The translations under genes were made by a program, and so were the position numbers. A DNA stretch of 13,303 bases from Pseudomonadota bacterium (GTDB lineage: Bacteria; Pseudomonadota; Alphaproteobacteria; Rhizobiales; Beijerinckiaceae), in assembly GCA_023422485.1 (NCBI GenBank), contig JAGTAM010000526.1:1-13303 (forward strand), written 5' to 3'. Position 1 is the stretch's first letter, and each line of letters starts with the position of its first letter. The notes beneath the pieces were generated by a model. The model saw only the letters and a list, made by a program, of their open reading frames with translations, was not told where the DNA came from and ran no database searches. Below are positions 1 through 7,608 of the stretch, piece by piece.

Positions 1-37
1 GGCCCCCGTCGGGCGTGCGATGCTCCAATACGTGATT

Positions 38-1048
38 CTAGCGATCGCCGTAGAGCTGGTCGAGGATGGCGCCCTCGGCGAAGTGCTCCTCGGTGATCTT
101 CTGCCAGCCGCCGAACACGTCCTCGACCGTCACCAGCCGCACCTCGGGGAACTGGTCGGCGAACTCCGCCGCCACCGTCTCGTCGCGGACCCGGTTGCCG
201 TACTCGGCGATGATCCGCTGCGCCTCCGGCGTGTAGAGGAAGTCGAGATAGGCCTTGGCGAGGTCGCGGGAGCCGCGCTTGTCGGCCACCGAGTCGACGA
301 TCGCGACGGGGAACTCGGCGAGCACGCTCATCGACGGGATGACGATGTCGAAGTTGTCGGCGCCGTATTCCTTCTGGATGCCGCGCACCTCGGCCTCGAA
401 GGTGATCAGCACATCGCCGGTCCTGGCTTCGACGAAGGTCGTCGTCGAGGCCCGGCCGCCGGTGTCGAAGACCGGGACATTGTCGAACAGCGCGGCGATG
501 AATTCCTTCGCCTTCTCCTGGTCGCCGCCGTTCTGTTCGAGCGCGAAGGCATAGGCGGCGAGGTAGGTGTAGCGTGCGTTGCCCGAGGTCTTGGGGTTGG
601 GGAACACGACCTGCACGTCGTCGCGGACGAGGTCGCTCCAGTCCTTGATCCCCTTGGGGTTGCCGGCGCGGACGAGGAAGGCGGGGAGGGAATAGTAGGG
701 CGAGGCGTTGTGCGGGAACTCGCTCTGCCAGTCCGCCGACACGAGGTTGCCGCGGTCGTGCAGCACCTCGATGTCCGTCACCTGGTTGAAGGTCACGACA
801 TCCGCCTCGAGGCCCTCGAGGATCGCCCGCGCCTGGCGCGACGTGCCGCCATGCGACTGGTCGATCGTGACCGTGATGCCGGTCTCCGCCGCATATGCCG
901 GCACGAACGCCTCGTTCACCGCCGCATAGAGTTCGCGCCCGATGTCGTACGAGGCATTGAGGATGTTGGTCGGGCCCTGGGCGTGGGCCGAGCCGACCGG
1001 CGCGAGGGCCAGCGCCAGCGCGATCGCGGCGAGGGGACGGAAGGTCAT
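38..1048 (-). CDS. Sulfate ABC transporter periplasmic substrate-binding protein (Sbp/CysP family)
   Basis: Binds sulfate (possibly thiosulfate) in the periplasm and delivers it to a CysTWA-type importer for sulfur assimilation. The 336-residue product starts with a typical Sec signal peptide (residues 1-23, hydrophobic core LALALAP, cleavage after AHA). The mature part contains SHGGTSRQAR (65-74), the LEADVVTFNQ segment (80-89), and NPKTSGNAR at 151-159, which matches the N-P-K-[ST]-S-G-x-A-R signature of prokaryotic sulfate-binding proteins. The length is normal for the family. I chose the ATG at 1046-1048 because the signal peptide begins there and a GGAG ribosome-binding site lies about 8 bases upstream; the open frame extends further upstream but that part looks non-coding. 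Permease and ATPase genes would be expected just past the left edge, where only 37 bases remain. Sbp and CysP cannot be separated by eye, so no symbol is given. Confidence 0.95.
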   Translation of the reverse strand: MTFRPLAAIALALALAPVGSAHAQGPTNILNASYDIGRELYAAVNEAFVPAYAAETGITVTIDQSHGGTSRQARAILEGLEADVVTFNQVTDIEVLHDRGNLVSADWQSEFPHNASPYYSLPAFLVRAGNPKGIKDWSDLVRDDVQVVFPNPKTSGNARYTYLAAYAFALEQNGGDQEKAKEFIAALFDNVPVFDTGGRASTTTFVEARTGDVLITFEAEVRGIQKEYGADNFDIVIPSMSVLAEFPVAIVDSVADKRGSRDLAKAYLDFLYTPEAQRIIAEYGNRVRDETVAAEFADQFPEVRLVTVEDVFGGWQKITEEHFAEGAILDQLYGDR

Positions 1049-1150
1049 CGACGGCACTCCGGGTGGGGTGGGGCGTGAGGGTCGGGCCGAAGCTACGGGC
1101 CGCCGCCGCCGGTGTTGAGGCATCCCGTTTCGATTGCCCGGGCGATCCCG

Positions 1151-1189
1151 GAATTTTCGGGGTCGAGGGTGCCGTTCCTTGGGAAATTC
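1151..1189. promoter_or_regulatory. Imperfect inverted repeat upstream of the sulfate-binding gene
   Basis: GAATTTTC (1151-1158) and GGAAATTC (1182-1189) form 8-base arms with one mismatch, 23 bases apart. They are AT-rich islands in the GC-rich divergent gap (1049-1314) between the sulfate-binding gene and the secreted-protein gene. The position would suit a regulator of sulfur assimilation, but no known operator is recognised, so this is only a candidate. Confidence 0.2.
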
Positions 1190-1314
1190 TCCTCCCGTGC
1201 TTGATCGGTCCACCCATCCTGCGGCGCCTGTGATCGTCGCGGTTGCCACGGAACGTCTTGCAACGCCCCCGGCGCCGGGCACAATGGCACCGCCAAGCCC
1301 CGGGGAGGCCGATC

Positions 1315-1836
1315 GTGACCGCGTTCCGCTCGATTAGACTCGCGACCTGCGTCCTCGGCGTCCTGGTTGCGGCGCTGTCCGCCGCGCCGGCCTCGGCCCA
1401 GAAGGAGCCGGGCTGCTGGGTGACGCGCGACGGCACGGACGTGCTGGGCAACACCCCGTCGTATTACGACGCCGCGCTGACCCAGGCATGGATGCGGACG
1501 CTGCAGGCCGCCGATGCCCGCCTGATGGCGACGCTCGCCGGCGTCTACTACACCGAGATCCCGGCGCCGCAGCTCGGCATGGTCAGCCGCCAGTTCCGCA
1601 CCTACTCCCCGAACGGCCTGTTCGAGTACCGGGACCAGACGTGCAGCGCCACCGGCTGCTCGACCAACCAGGGCCACGGCCGCTGGGCCGCCTACGGGCT
1701 CGGCGGCAACCGGATTTCCCTGATGATCACCTGGACCGACCTGATCCGGGTCAACGCCTGCGCCGGCGGCGAGCTGCGCTACGATGCGCGGGGCCTCTAC
1801 GGGGCGGACGGCTCGCGCTGGCAGCGCGTGCAGTAG
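1315..1836 (+). CDS. Small secreted protein of unknown function
   Basis: Unrecognised family; 173 residues. A GTG start at 1315 is preferred: GGGGAGG (1302-1308) sits 6 bases upstream, and translation from here gives a clean Sec signal peptide (basic FRSIRLA, hydrophobic VLGVLVAAL, cleavage after ASA at residue 28). A longer in-frame ATG at 1243 would add an Arg-rich stretch before the signal peptide and is unlikely. The mature protein, about 145 residues, has four cysteines (34, 110, 115, 149), which could form two disulfides in the periplasm. It is rich in aromatic residues and glycine, for example VYYTEIP, FEYRDQTC and GHGRWAAYGLGGNRI, suggesting a small beta-rich fold. It lies upstream of ettA on the same strand, but 122 bases and a GC-rich hairpin separate them, so co-transcription is uncertain. 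Confidence 0.8.
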   Translation: MTAFRSIRLATCVLGVLVAALSAAPASAQKEPGCWVTRDGTDVLGNTPSYYDAALTQAWMRTLQAADARLMATLAGVYYTEIPAPQLGMVSRQFRTYSPNGLFEYRDQTCSATGCSTNQGHGRWAAYGLGGNRISLMITWTDLIRVNACAGGELRYDARGLYGADGSRWQRVQ

Positions 1837-1840
1837 CCGC

Positions 1841-1871
1841 GCGCCCGCGGCGCGGCCCTTGCGCGGGGCGC
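1841..1871 (+). terminator. GC-rich hairpin after the secreted-protein gene, weak terminator candidate
   Basis: GCGCCC (1841-1846) pairs with GGGCGC (1866-1871) and the interior can pair further (CGC/GCG). It starts a few bases after the stop codon. There is no T-tract, so intrinsic termination is doubtful. Confidence 0.25.
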
Positions 1872-1958
1872 CCGCAATCCCTTAATGAACGCCGCCGATC
1901 CCTTTTCCAACCTCGACGCGAGCCGGCCACGCCGAACGGCGGCCCGGCGGAGATCATC

Positions 1959-3611
1959 ATGGCGCGCCAGTTCATCTATCACATGCAGGGCCTGACCAAG
2001 GCCTATGCCGGGGGCAAGAAGGTCCTCGAGAACATCAACCTCTCGTTCTACCCCGACGCCAAGATCGGCGTGCTCGGCCCGAACGGATCGGGCAAGTCGA
2101 CGCTGCTGCGCATCATGGCCGGCATCGACAAGGAGTGGGGCGGCGAGGCCTGGCTCGCCGATGGCGCCACCGTGGGCTACCTGCCGCAGGAGCCGCAGCT
2201 CGACCCGGACAAGGACGTGCTCGGCAACGTCATGGAGGGCGTCGCGAAGAAGAAGGCGATTCTCGACCGCTACAATGAGCTGATGATGAACTACTCCGAC
2301 GAGACCGCGGAGGAGGGTGCCCGGCTCCAGGACGAGATCGACAGCCAGAACCTGTGGGATCTCGAGTCCCAGGTCGAGATGGCCATGGACGCGCTCCGCT
2401 GCCCGCCGGGCGACGCCGACGTCTCCCAGCTCTCGGGCGGCGAGAAGCGCCGCGTCGCGCTCTGCAAGCTCCTCCTGTCGGCCCCCGACCTCATCCTCCT
2501 CGACGAGCCCACCAACCATCTCGATGCGGAGTCGGTGGCGTGGCTCGAGAAGCACCTCCGCGAGTTCCCGGGCTCGGTGCTGATCGTCACCCACGACCGC
2601 TACTTCCTGGACAACGTCACCGGCTGGATCCTCGAGCTCGATCGCGGCCGCGGCATCCCGTACGAGGGTAACTACTCGGCCTATCTCGAGAAGAAGGCCA
2701 AGCGGATGCACCAGGAGGGTCGCGAGGAGGCCGCCCGCCTGCGGGCGCTGGAGCGCGAGCGCGAGTGGATCGCGGCCAGCCCGCGCGCCCGGCAGGCCAA
2801 GTCGAAGGCCCGTATCCGCGCCTATGACGAACTGCTCCAGCGCAACGAGGAGCGGGCGCCCGGCACGGCCCAGATCATCATTCCGCCGGGCGAGCGCCTC
2901 GGCGACAACGTCATCGACGTCGAGGGCGTGTCGAAGGGCTATGGCGACCGGCTGCTCATCGACAACCTCACCTTCAAACTGCCGCCGGGCGGCATCGTCG
3001 GGGTGATCGGTCCCAACGGCGTCGGCAAGACGACGCTGTTCCGCATGCTCACCGGGCAGGAGAAGCCGGACCAGGGCACCATCCCGCTCGGCGAGACCGT
3101 GCATCTCGGCTATGTCGACCAGTCGCGCGACAGCCTCGATCCCAACAAGACCGTCTGGGAGGAGATCTCCGGCGGCAACGAGATCCTGCTGCTCGGCAAG
3201 CGCGAGATGAACTCGCGCGCCTACACCTCGGCCTTCAACTTCAAGGGCTCCGACCAGCAGCAGAAGGTCGGCAACCTGTCCGGCGGCCAGCGCAACCGCG
3301 TCCACCTCGCCAAGATGCTGAAGAGTGGCGCCAACGTCCTCCTCCTCGACGAGCCCACCAACGACCTCGACACCGAAACCCTGGCCGCCCTCGAAGAGGC
3401 CCTCGAGGAATTCGCCGGCTGCGCCGTGATCATCTCCCACGACCGCATGTTCCTCGACCGCCTCGCCACCCACATGCTCGCCTACGAAGGCGACAGCCAC
3501 TTCGAATGGTTCGAAGGCAACTTCCAGGACTACGAACAGGACAAGATCCGCCGCCTGGGCGCGGACTCGGTCAACAACCACAAGGTCAGCTACAAGCGCC
3601 TGACGCGGTAA
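1959..3611 (+). CDS. ettA: Energy-dependent translational throttle protein EttA (ABC-F ATPase)
   Basis: A soluble ABC-F protein with two fused ATPase domains and no membrane segments. EttA binds the ribosomal E site and gates entry into elongation according to the ATP/ADP balance. In this 550-residue product (E. coli EttA has about 555) the first domain has Walker A GPNGSGKS (40-47), signature LSGGE (158-162) and Walker B LILLDEP with catalytic Glu183. The second has Walker A GPNGVGKT (351-358), signature LSGGQ (440-444) and Walker B with Glu465. The insertion between Walker A and the signature of domain 1 (about 95-140) corresponds to the arm, and the charged helical linker at about 240-320 to the P-site tRNA-interaction motif. 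The C-terminus ends in the EttA-like YKRLTR. The start at 1959 follows GGAG (1949-1952) by 6 bases. The domain layout and arm length favour EttA over Uup or YheS. Confidence 0.96.
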   Translation: MARQFIYHMQGLTKAYAGGKKVLENINLSFYPDAKIGVLGPNGSGKSTLLRIMAGIDKEWGGEAWLADGATVGYLPQEPQLDPDKDVLGNVMEGVAKKKAILDRYNELMMNYSDETAEEGARLQDEIDSQNLWDLESQVEMAMDALRCPPGDADVSQLSGGEKRRVALCKLLLSAPDLILLDEPTNHLDAESVAWLEKHLREFPGSVLIVTHDRYFLDNVTGWILELDRGRGIPYEGNYSAYLEKKAKRMHQEGREEAARLRALEREREWIAASPRARQAKSKARIRAYDELLQRNEERAPGTAQIIIPPGERLGDNVIDVEGVSKGYGDRLLIDNLTFKLPPGGIVGVIGPNGVGKTTLFRMLTGQEKPDQGTIPLGETVHLGYVDQSRDSLDPNKTVWEEISGGNEILLLGKREMNSRAYTSAFNFKGSDQQQKVGNLSGGQRNRVHLAKMLKSGANVLLLDEPTNDLDTETLAALEEALEEFAGCAVIISHDRMFLDRLATHMLAYEGDSHFEWFEGNFQDYEQDKIRRLGADSVNNHKVSYKRLTR

Positions 3612-3651
3612 GGCACGTATCCCGCGCAACACCCGACGTGGACCGCACGAC

Positions 3652-3748
3652 CCTCTCCCGCTCGCGGGGGAGGTTCCCGCCGCCCACCACCGCTGCCACG
3701 CGCCATCCTCTCCCGCTTGCGGGGGAGGGGGACCACGCGCAGCGTGGT
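3652..3748. repeat. Palindromic repeat cluster: two 22-base hairpins plus a 17-base hairpin
   Basis: Two copies of CCTCTCCCGC-TN-GCGGGGGAGG occur at 3652-3673 and 3707-3728, each a 10-base-pair stem with a 2-base loop and one G-U pair. They are followed by ACCACGC-GCA-GCGTGGT at 3732-3748, a perfect 7-base stem. This arrangement resembles the short palindromic repeats common between genes in alphaproteobacteria. It lies 40 bases after ettA, so the first hairpin may also stabilise or end the ettA transcript. Confidence 0.75.
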
Positions 3749-3818
3749 GGAGGGGGGAGCAACAAACTCAGGGTCGGCGGCTGCACCGCGAGCCTGGCCC
3801 ATCCCAACCCCCACCCAC

Positions 3819-3918
3819 TGTCACCCCGGCGCACGCCGGGGCCCATCCTGACCGCTCCCCACCCCGGTGACCATGCGGCTACCCCTCAGGCTGGATCCCA
3901 ACTCCCGCCGGGATGACA
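3819..3918. repeat. Facing pair of REP-like elements
   Basis: TGTCACCCCGGCG at 3819-3831 (plus orientation) is mirrored by CGCCGGGATGACA at 3906-3918; the arms match at 12 of 13 positions. The left element continues into a perfect 8-base hairpin, CCCCGGCG-CA-CGCCGGGG (3824-3841). The two elements face each other across about 74 bases. Together with the cluster just upstream they fill most of the 452-base gap between ettA and tam. From 3919 to 4064 I see only a TTGACT at 3987-3992 that could be a -35 element, without a convincing -10. Confidence 0.65.
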
Positions 3919-4064
3919 CCGTAAAAGCTGCAGCATCACAGCAACTTACCGACCCGCCCCGCGCCGCTCCCTTCGTTCCGCGCCGATTGACTATCGTCCG
4001 GTCGTGCGCCATGCGCCGTCACATCGTACGCTATACCCCGACTCAAGTGTTCCCGGAGCGCCGC

Positions 4065-4829
4065 ATGCCCGACTGGTCGCCGTCCCACTACCTGCAGTTC
4101 GAGGACGAGCGGACCCGTCCGGCGCGCGACCTGCTTGCGCAGGTGCCGCTGGCCGCGCCGCGAAGCGTCGTCGACATGGGGTGCGGGCCGGGCAACTCCA
4201 CCGAGCTGCTCGTCGCGCGCTACCCCGAGGCGCGCGTCACCGGCCTCGACAGTTCGCCCAACATGCTCGCCGAGGCGCGCACCCGCGTCCCCGCGGCCGG
4301 CTTCGGCGAGGCCGACGCCAACAGCTGGGTGCCCGGGCCGGGGACCGACCTCGTCTTCGCCAACGCCATCTACCAGTGGGTACCCGAGCACCTGGCGCAG
4401 TTCCCCCGCGTCCTCGCCGCGCTGCCGCCCGGCGGCGTACTGGCCGTGCAGATGCCCGACAACATGGCCGAGCCGAGCCACGTGCTGATGCGCCGGACCG
4501 CCGCCGAGGGCCCCTGGGCCGAGCAGTTGCGCGACGCCGCCCGCCAGCCGTTGCCGCCGCCCCGCGCCTACTACGATGCCCTGCGCCCCGTCGCGAGCCG
4601 CGTCGAGATCTGGCACACCGCCTACAACCACGTGCTGGCCGGCCCCGAGGCGATCGTCGAGTGGGTGAAATCCACCGGCCTCCGCCCCTTCATCGACCCG
4701 CTGGCCCCGGCCGACCGCGAAACCTTCCTCGCCCGCTACCTCGCCCATATCGCCGAAGCCTATCCCCGCACCGTCGACGGCCAGGTCCTCCTCCGCTTCC
4801 CCCGCCTGTTCATCGTCGCGGTGCGGTAG
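4065..4829 (+). CDS. tam: Trans-aconitate 2-methyltransferase
   Basis: A cytoplasmic class I SAM-dependent methyltransferase that methylates trans-aconitate, a spontaneous by-product of cis-aconitate that inhibits aconitase. The 254-residue product (E. coli Tam has 252) begins MPDWSPSHYLQF, closely matching the Tam N-terminus as I recall it. It has SAM-binding motif I VVDMGCGPGNST (35-46), the acidic post-I segment GLDSSPNMLAEAR, the FANAIYQWVP segment, VQMPDNMAEPSHVLMR, and the family ending LLRFPRLFIVA. The start at 4065 has GGAG (4055-4058) 6 bases upstream and gives the family-type N-terminus; in-frame ATGs at 3867 and 4011 would add unrelated sequence. The next gene begins 12 bases after the stop, so the two are probably co-transcribed. 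Confidence 0.95.
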   Translation: MPDWSPSHYLQFEDERTRPARDLLAQVPLAAPRSVVDMGCGPGNSTELLVARYPEARVTGLDSSPNMLAEARTRVPAAGFGEADANSWVPGPGTDLVFANAIYQWVPEHLAQFPRVLAALPPGGVLAVQMPDNMAEPSHVLMRRTAAEGPWAEQLRDAARQPLPPPRAYYDALRPVASRVEIWHTAYNHVLAGPEAIVEWVKSTGLRPFIDPLAPADRETFLARYLAHIAEAYPRTVDGQVLLRFPRLFIVAVR

Positions 4830-4841
4830 GGGGCCACGGCG

Positions 4842-5768
4842 GTGGAGCGCGACGCGATCATCGGCTGGCTGCTGGGGGGCGACCCCGCCATCCGCTGGCA
4901 GGTGTTGCGCGACCTGGTCGAAACGCCGGCCCACGAGGTCCACTCCGAGCGTCAGCGCGTCGCCGGCGAAGGCTGGGGCAGGGCGCTCCTCGCTCGCCAG
5001 CGCGCCGACGGCACCTGGGGCTCGTTCGGCGGCGACGAGGCGGCCGCGGACCATGGCTGGATGATCACCATCCGGACCCTCACCCTGCTCAAGGACCTTG
5101 GCGCCCACCCCGCCGACCCGGCCGTCGTGGCCGCCATCGCCCGTGTAAAACCGCTGCGGTTCGCCTGGCACGACAATCGCCGCTTCTTCGACGGCGAGAC
5201 CGAAGCCTGTCTCAACGGCCGCATCCTCGGTCTCGGCGCGTATTTCGGCGCGGCCAGCCAGTCGCTGCTTCACCGCATGCTGGGCGAACAGCTCGAGGAT
5301 GGCGGCTGGAACTGCGATGCTCCGCCCAGCGTCCGTTCGTCGTTCCACTCCACGCTCTGCGTCCTCGAAGGCCTGCTCGCCTGGGAGCAGGAGTTCGGCG
5401 CGGACCCGGCCGTGGCCGCTGCCCGGGCGCGTGCCGAGGAATACCTCCTCACTCGCCGGCTGCAGCGCCGGCTCGGCACCGGCGAGATCGTCGACCCCCG
5501 CTTCCACGAGTTCGCCTTCCACCCCAACTGGCGCTACGACCTGCTGCGCGCCCTCGACTATTTCCGCGCCGCCGGCGGCGCGCCCGACGAGCGGATGTCG
5601 GAGGCCATCGATCTGCTCCGCGCCCGCCGCACGCCCGACGGCCGCTGGCTGCTCGATCGTCTCGAACCCGGCCCCATCGGGCTCTTCACCGAGCCGGCGG
5701 AAGGCGCTCCCAGCCGCTGGAACACCCTGCGCGCCCTGCGTGTCCTCGACTGGTGGAACGCTGCCTGA
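4842..5768 (+). CDS. QW-repeat (prenyltransferase/squalene-cyclase-like) alpha/alpha-toroid protein
   Basis: 308 residues, no signal peptide. It carries short Gln/Gly/Trp motifs typical of the terpenoid-cyclase and prenyltransferase toroid fold: QRADGTWG (53-60), EQLEDGGWNC (149-158) and TPDGRW (264-269), with Leu/Ala-rich helices between. Sequences like this are often annotated as squalene cyclase, but the DxDD motif of squalene-hopene cyclase is absent and the protein is about half the length of a two-domain cyclase. The activity is therefore unknown. The GTG start at 4842 has AGGGGG (4828-4833) 8 bases upstream, overlapping the tam stop codon, which suggests translational coupling with tam. 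The link to tam may be functional or may only reflect a shared promoter. Confidence 0.85.
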   Translation: MERDAIIGWLLGGDPAIRWQVLRDLVETPAHEVHSERQRVAGEGWGRALLARQRADGTWGSFGGDEAAADHGWMITIRTLTLLKDLGAHPADPAVVAAIARVKPLRFAWHDNRRFFDGETEACLNGRILGLGAYFGAASQSLLHRMLGEQLEDGGWNCDAPPSVRSSFHSTLCVLEGLLAWEQEFGADPAVAAARARAEEYLLTRRLQRRLGTGEIVDPRFHEFAFHPNWRYDLLRALDYFRAAGGAPDERMSEAIDLLRARRTPDGRWLLDRLEPGPIGLFTEPAEGAPSRWNTLRALRVLDWWNAA

Positions 5769-5833
5769 TCACGCGCTGGCCTCCCGCCCGTCCAGATGCT
5801 AAGCCCCGCGCTTTGTGACGCGCGGAGCCTGCC

Positions 5834-6679
5834 ATGTCCTCCCCCTTCGAGATCGAGTTCGACGGCGCCATCATCCGCGGCGAGGCCGCCGGCTTCGGCC
5901 TCCCGGTGGTGTTCCTGCATGCCGGCGTCGCCGACCGCCGCATGTGGGCCGAGCAGCTGCGCGGGCTGGCCGACGAGGGCTACCACGTCATCGCCTACGA
6001 TCGGCGCGGCTACGGCGAGACCGAAACCCCCGACGTGCCGTTCAACCACCTCGTCGATCTCGAGGCGGTGCTCGACCGGCTCAGCATCCACGCCGCGATC
6101 CTCGTCGGCTCGTCGCTGGGCGGCGGGCTCGCCATCGATTTCGCCCTCGAGCATCCCGAGCGCACCATCGGGCTCGTCCTCGTCGGCACCGCGATTACCG
6201 GCGCCGAGCCGGCCGAGATCCCCGAGGAGGCCGCCGACCTCGAGGACGCCCTAGACTACGCGATGGAGCGCGGCAACTTCGATACGGTCAACCGCATCGA
6301 GGCCCACCTGTGGCTCGATGGTCCGCTGAGCCAGTCCGGCCGCGTCGAGGGCGAGCCGCGCGACCTCTTCCTCCGGATGAACTCGGTCCACCTCCACCAC
6401 CCCGAACTCACCGAGGAGGAGGTGCCCGACGACGCCGTGGACCATGTCGGCGGCATCACGGCGCCGACCCTGCTTGTCGTCGGCGAACTGGACATGCCCG
6501 ATATCGTCGCCCGCCACGAGGATCTCTCCGAGGAGCTGGAGAACGCCTTCGCCATCGTGCTCGAAGACACCGCCCATCTCCCGAGCCTCGAGCGCCCCGA
6601 CCTCTTCAACCCCATCCTGCTCGAGTTCCTCGAAGCGGTGACCGGGGAGGGCGAGGTCGACGACGACGACGAGGCCTGA
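5834..6679 (+). CDS. Alpha/beta-fold hydrolase
   Basis: A 281-residue cytoplasmic serine hydrolase of the alpha/beta fold. The elements in order are the oxyanion-hole segment FLHAGVADRRMW (27-38), YDRRGYGETE, the nucleophile elbow GSSLGG (92-97, Ser94), the acid Asp220 in VVGELDMPD, and His248 in DTAHLPSLE, so the catalytic triad is complete. The cap region (about 130-200) is unusually acidic, and the tail ends in a run of aspartates (EVDDDDEA). The overall pattern resembles 3-oxoadipate enol-lactonase-like or haloalkane-dehalogenase-like hydrolases, but the substrate cannot be told from sequence. The start at 5834 has GGAG (5824-5827) 6 bases upstream. It lies 65 bases after the QW-repeat gene on the same strand and may belong to the same transcript. 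Confidence 0.92.
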   Translation: MSSPFEIEFDGAIIRGEAAGFGLPVVFLHAGVADRRMWAEQLRGLADEGYHVIAYDRRGYGETETPDVPFNHLVDLEAVLDRLSIHAAILVGSSLGGGLAIDFALEHPERTIGLVLVGTAITGAEPAEIPEEAADLEDALDYAMERGNFDTVNRIEAHLWLDGPLSQSGRVEGEPRDLFLRMNSVHLHHPELTEEEVPDDAVDHVGGITAPTLLVVGELDMPDIVARHEDLSEELENAFAIVLEDTAHLPSLERPDLFNPILLEFLEAVTGEGEVDDDDEA

Positions 6680-6827
6680 ACCCGGCGCCCGCGTCCGTCG
6701 TCAATTCATCGCCGCCAATCGGAACTTATCCGCTCGAACCCCCGCGTAGACGGGCGATTCCGCCTTGCCAACCTCCGCATCGTAGCCAATGCTGGCCGGG
6801 TTAGTATTGCGAGGGAACGCAACCGAA

Positions 6828-7334
6828 ATGCACAAGACCATTCTCGCCGCCGTCATGGCGACGGGCCTCATGGTGACGCCGGCCTTTGCCGACTGCGACA
6901 CCATCAGCAGCCAGAACCTGAAGCTCTCCGCCTGCATCGACGCGAGCGACTGGGAGCTGCAGACCCCGCAGGGTGATCAGGAGTTCCTGTATTTCTCCGG
7001 TGACCAGACGGTGGGCTTCACCATCATCACCGAGAAGGAGACGTTCACCGCCTCCGATTTCCGCGGCGCGGTGCTCACCAACGCCAAGAACGCCAACGAA
7101 GGCAACGACGTCACCATCGTGCGCGAGCGCGTCGAGAACGTCGCCGACAAGCCGTGGAACGCCATCGAGTACCAGCTGGGCGCGGCGGGTGAGGAACTGA
7201 CGTTCCAGAACTTCTACTACTCGCAGCCGGGCCTGGGCTCGGTGCAGATCGTGTTCTGGAGCCTGCCCTCCGACGCCACCGTCGCCGCCTACCGCGCCGG
7301 CAAGCTGCTGAACACCGTGCAGTACGGCCGCTGA
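6828..7334 (+). CDS. Small exported protein of unknown function
   Basis: 168 residues, family not recognised. The N-terminus is a Sec signal peptide (MHKTILAAVMATGLMVTPAFA, cleavage after residue 21), giving a mature protein that starts DCD. The cysteine at 23 is not in a lipobox. With Cys36 it could form the only disulfide. The mature part alternates beta-like segments (FLYFSGDQTVGFTII, VTIVRERV, LTFQNFYYS, VQIVFWSLP), suggesting a compact periplasmic beta-rich domain. I prefer the ATG at 6828 to an in-frame ATG at 6789 because the signal peptide begins there; GAGGGA at 6811-6816 is the nearest ribosome-binding site, with a longish spacer of 11. A 148-base gap precedes it and a strong intrinsic terminator follows, so it ends its transcription unit and may have its own promoter, though I see no convincing one. 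Confidence 0.85.
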   Translation: MHKTILAAVMATGLMVTPAFADCDTISSQNLKLSACIDASDWELQTPQGDQEFLYFSGDQTVGFTIITEKETFTASDFRGAVLTNAKNANEGNDVTIVRERVENVADKPWNAIEYQLGAAGEELTFQNFYYSQPGLGSVQIVFWSLPSDATVAAYRAGKLLNTVQYGR

Positions 7335-7343
7335 CAAAGCAGC

Positions 7344-7378
7344 AAGGGCGGCCCCCGGGGGGTCGCCCTTTGCTCTCT
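7344..7378 (+). terminator. Intrinsic terminator after the exported-protein gene
   Basis: AAGGGCGGCCCC (7344-7355) pairs with GGGGTCGCCCTT (7359-7370) over 12 base pairs with one G-U pair and a 3-base loop, followed by a pyrimidine-rich tail (TGCTCTCT). It starts 9 bases after the stop codon at 7334. Confidence 0.85.
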
Positions 7379-7406
7379 CTGGCTGCGCAGGCCTCATCCT
7401 CGCGTC

Positions 7407-7591
7407 GCAGCCCTCATCCTGAACGTCGACGGCATTGCGCTGGGCTTCGGGATAGCCCTCATCCCCGCGTCCGCAGCCCTCATCCTGAACGTCGACGGCA
7501 CCATGCTGGGCTTCGGGATGGCCCTCATCCCCGCCCGGCAGCCCTCATCCTCCCCGGCAGCCCTCATCCTGAGCCTGTCGAAGGACGAGGG
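7407..7591. repeat. Degenerate tandem repeat array ending in a palindromic element
   Basis: A 66-base unit beginning GCAGCCCTCATCCTGAACGT occurs at 7407-7472 and again at 7473-7537, with only 5 differences over the 58 bases from CCCTCATCC to CCCGC. Shorter derivatives start at 7538 and 7557. The last forms a hairpin, CCCTCATCCT (7561-7570) with AGGACGAGGG (7582-7591), one mismatch, around GAGCCTGTCGAA. Within the 66-base units, ATCCTGAA and TTCGGGAT form weaker arms, so they look like diverged versions of the same palindrome. The array lies between a terminator and the 3' end of the Host_attach gene, and I see no gene in it. Confidence 0.8.
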
Positions 7592-7608
7592 CGGTCAACC
7601 TCGCCCCG

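Noticed and set aside
1797..3632. 611-codon open frame antisense to ettA
   Set aside because: It is a GC-rich shadow of ettA; the opposite strand encodes a fully motif-supported ABC-F protein, and the antisense product is a low-complexity Val/Leu/Arg/Glu string.
3936..5522. 528-codon open frame antisense to tam and the QW-repeat gene
   Set aside because: Spans two genes on the other strand with clear motifs and ribosome-binding sites; composition is typical of shadow frames.
6721..6748. GGAAC with downstream CGTA, resembling an EcfG general-stress promoter before the exported-protein gene
   Set aside because: The -10 would be CGTA rather than CGTT and the spacer of 19 is too long.
7407..7591. 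Possible CRISPR array
   Set aside because: The units are adjacent 65-66-base near-copies followed by shorter ones, without the pattern of short constant repeats separated by unique spacers of constant length, and no cas gene is near.
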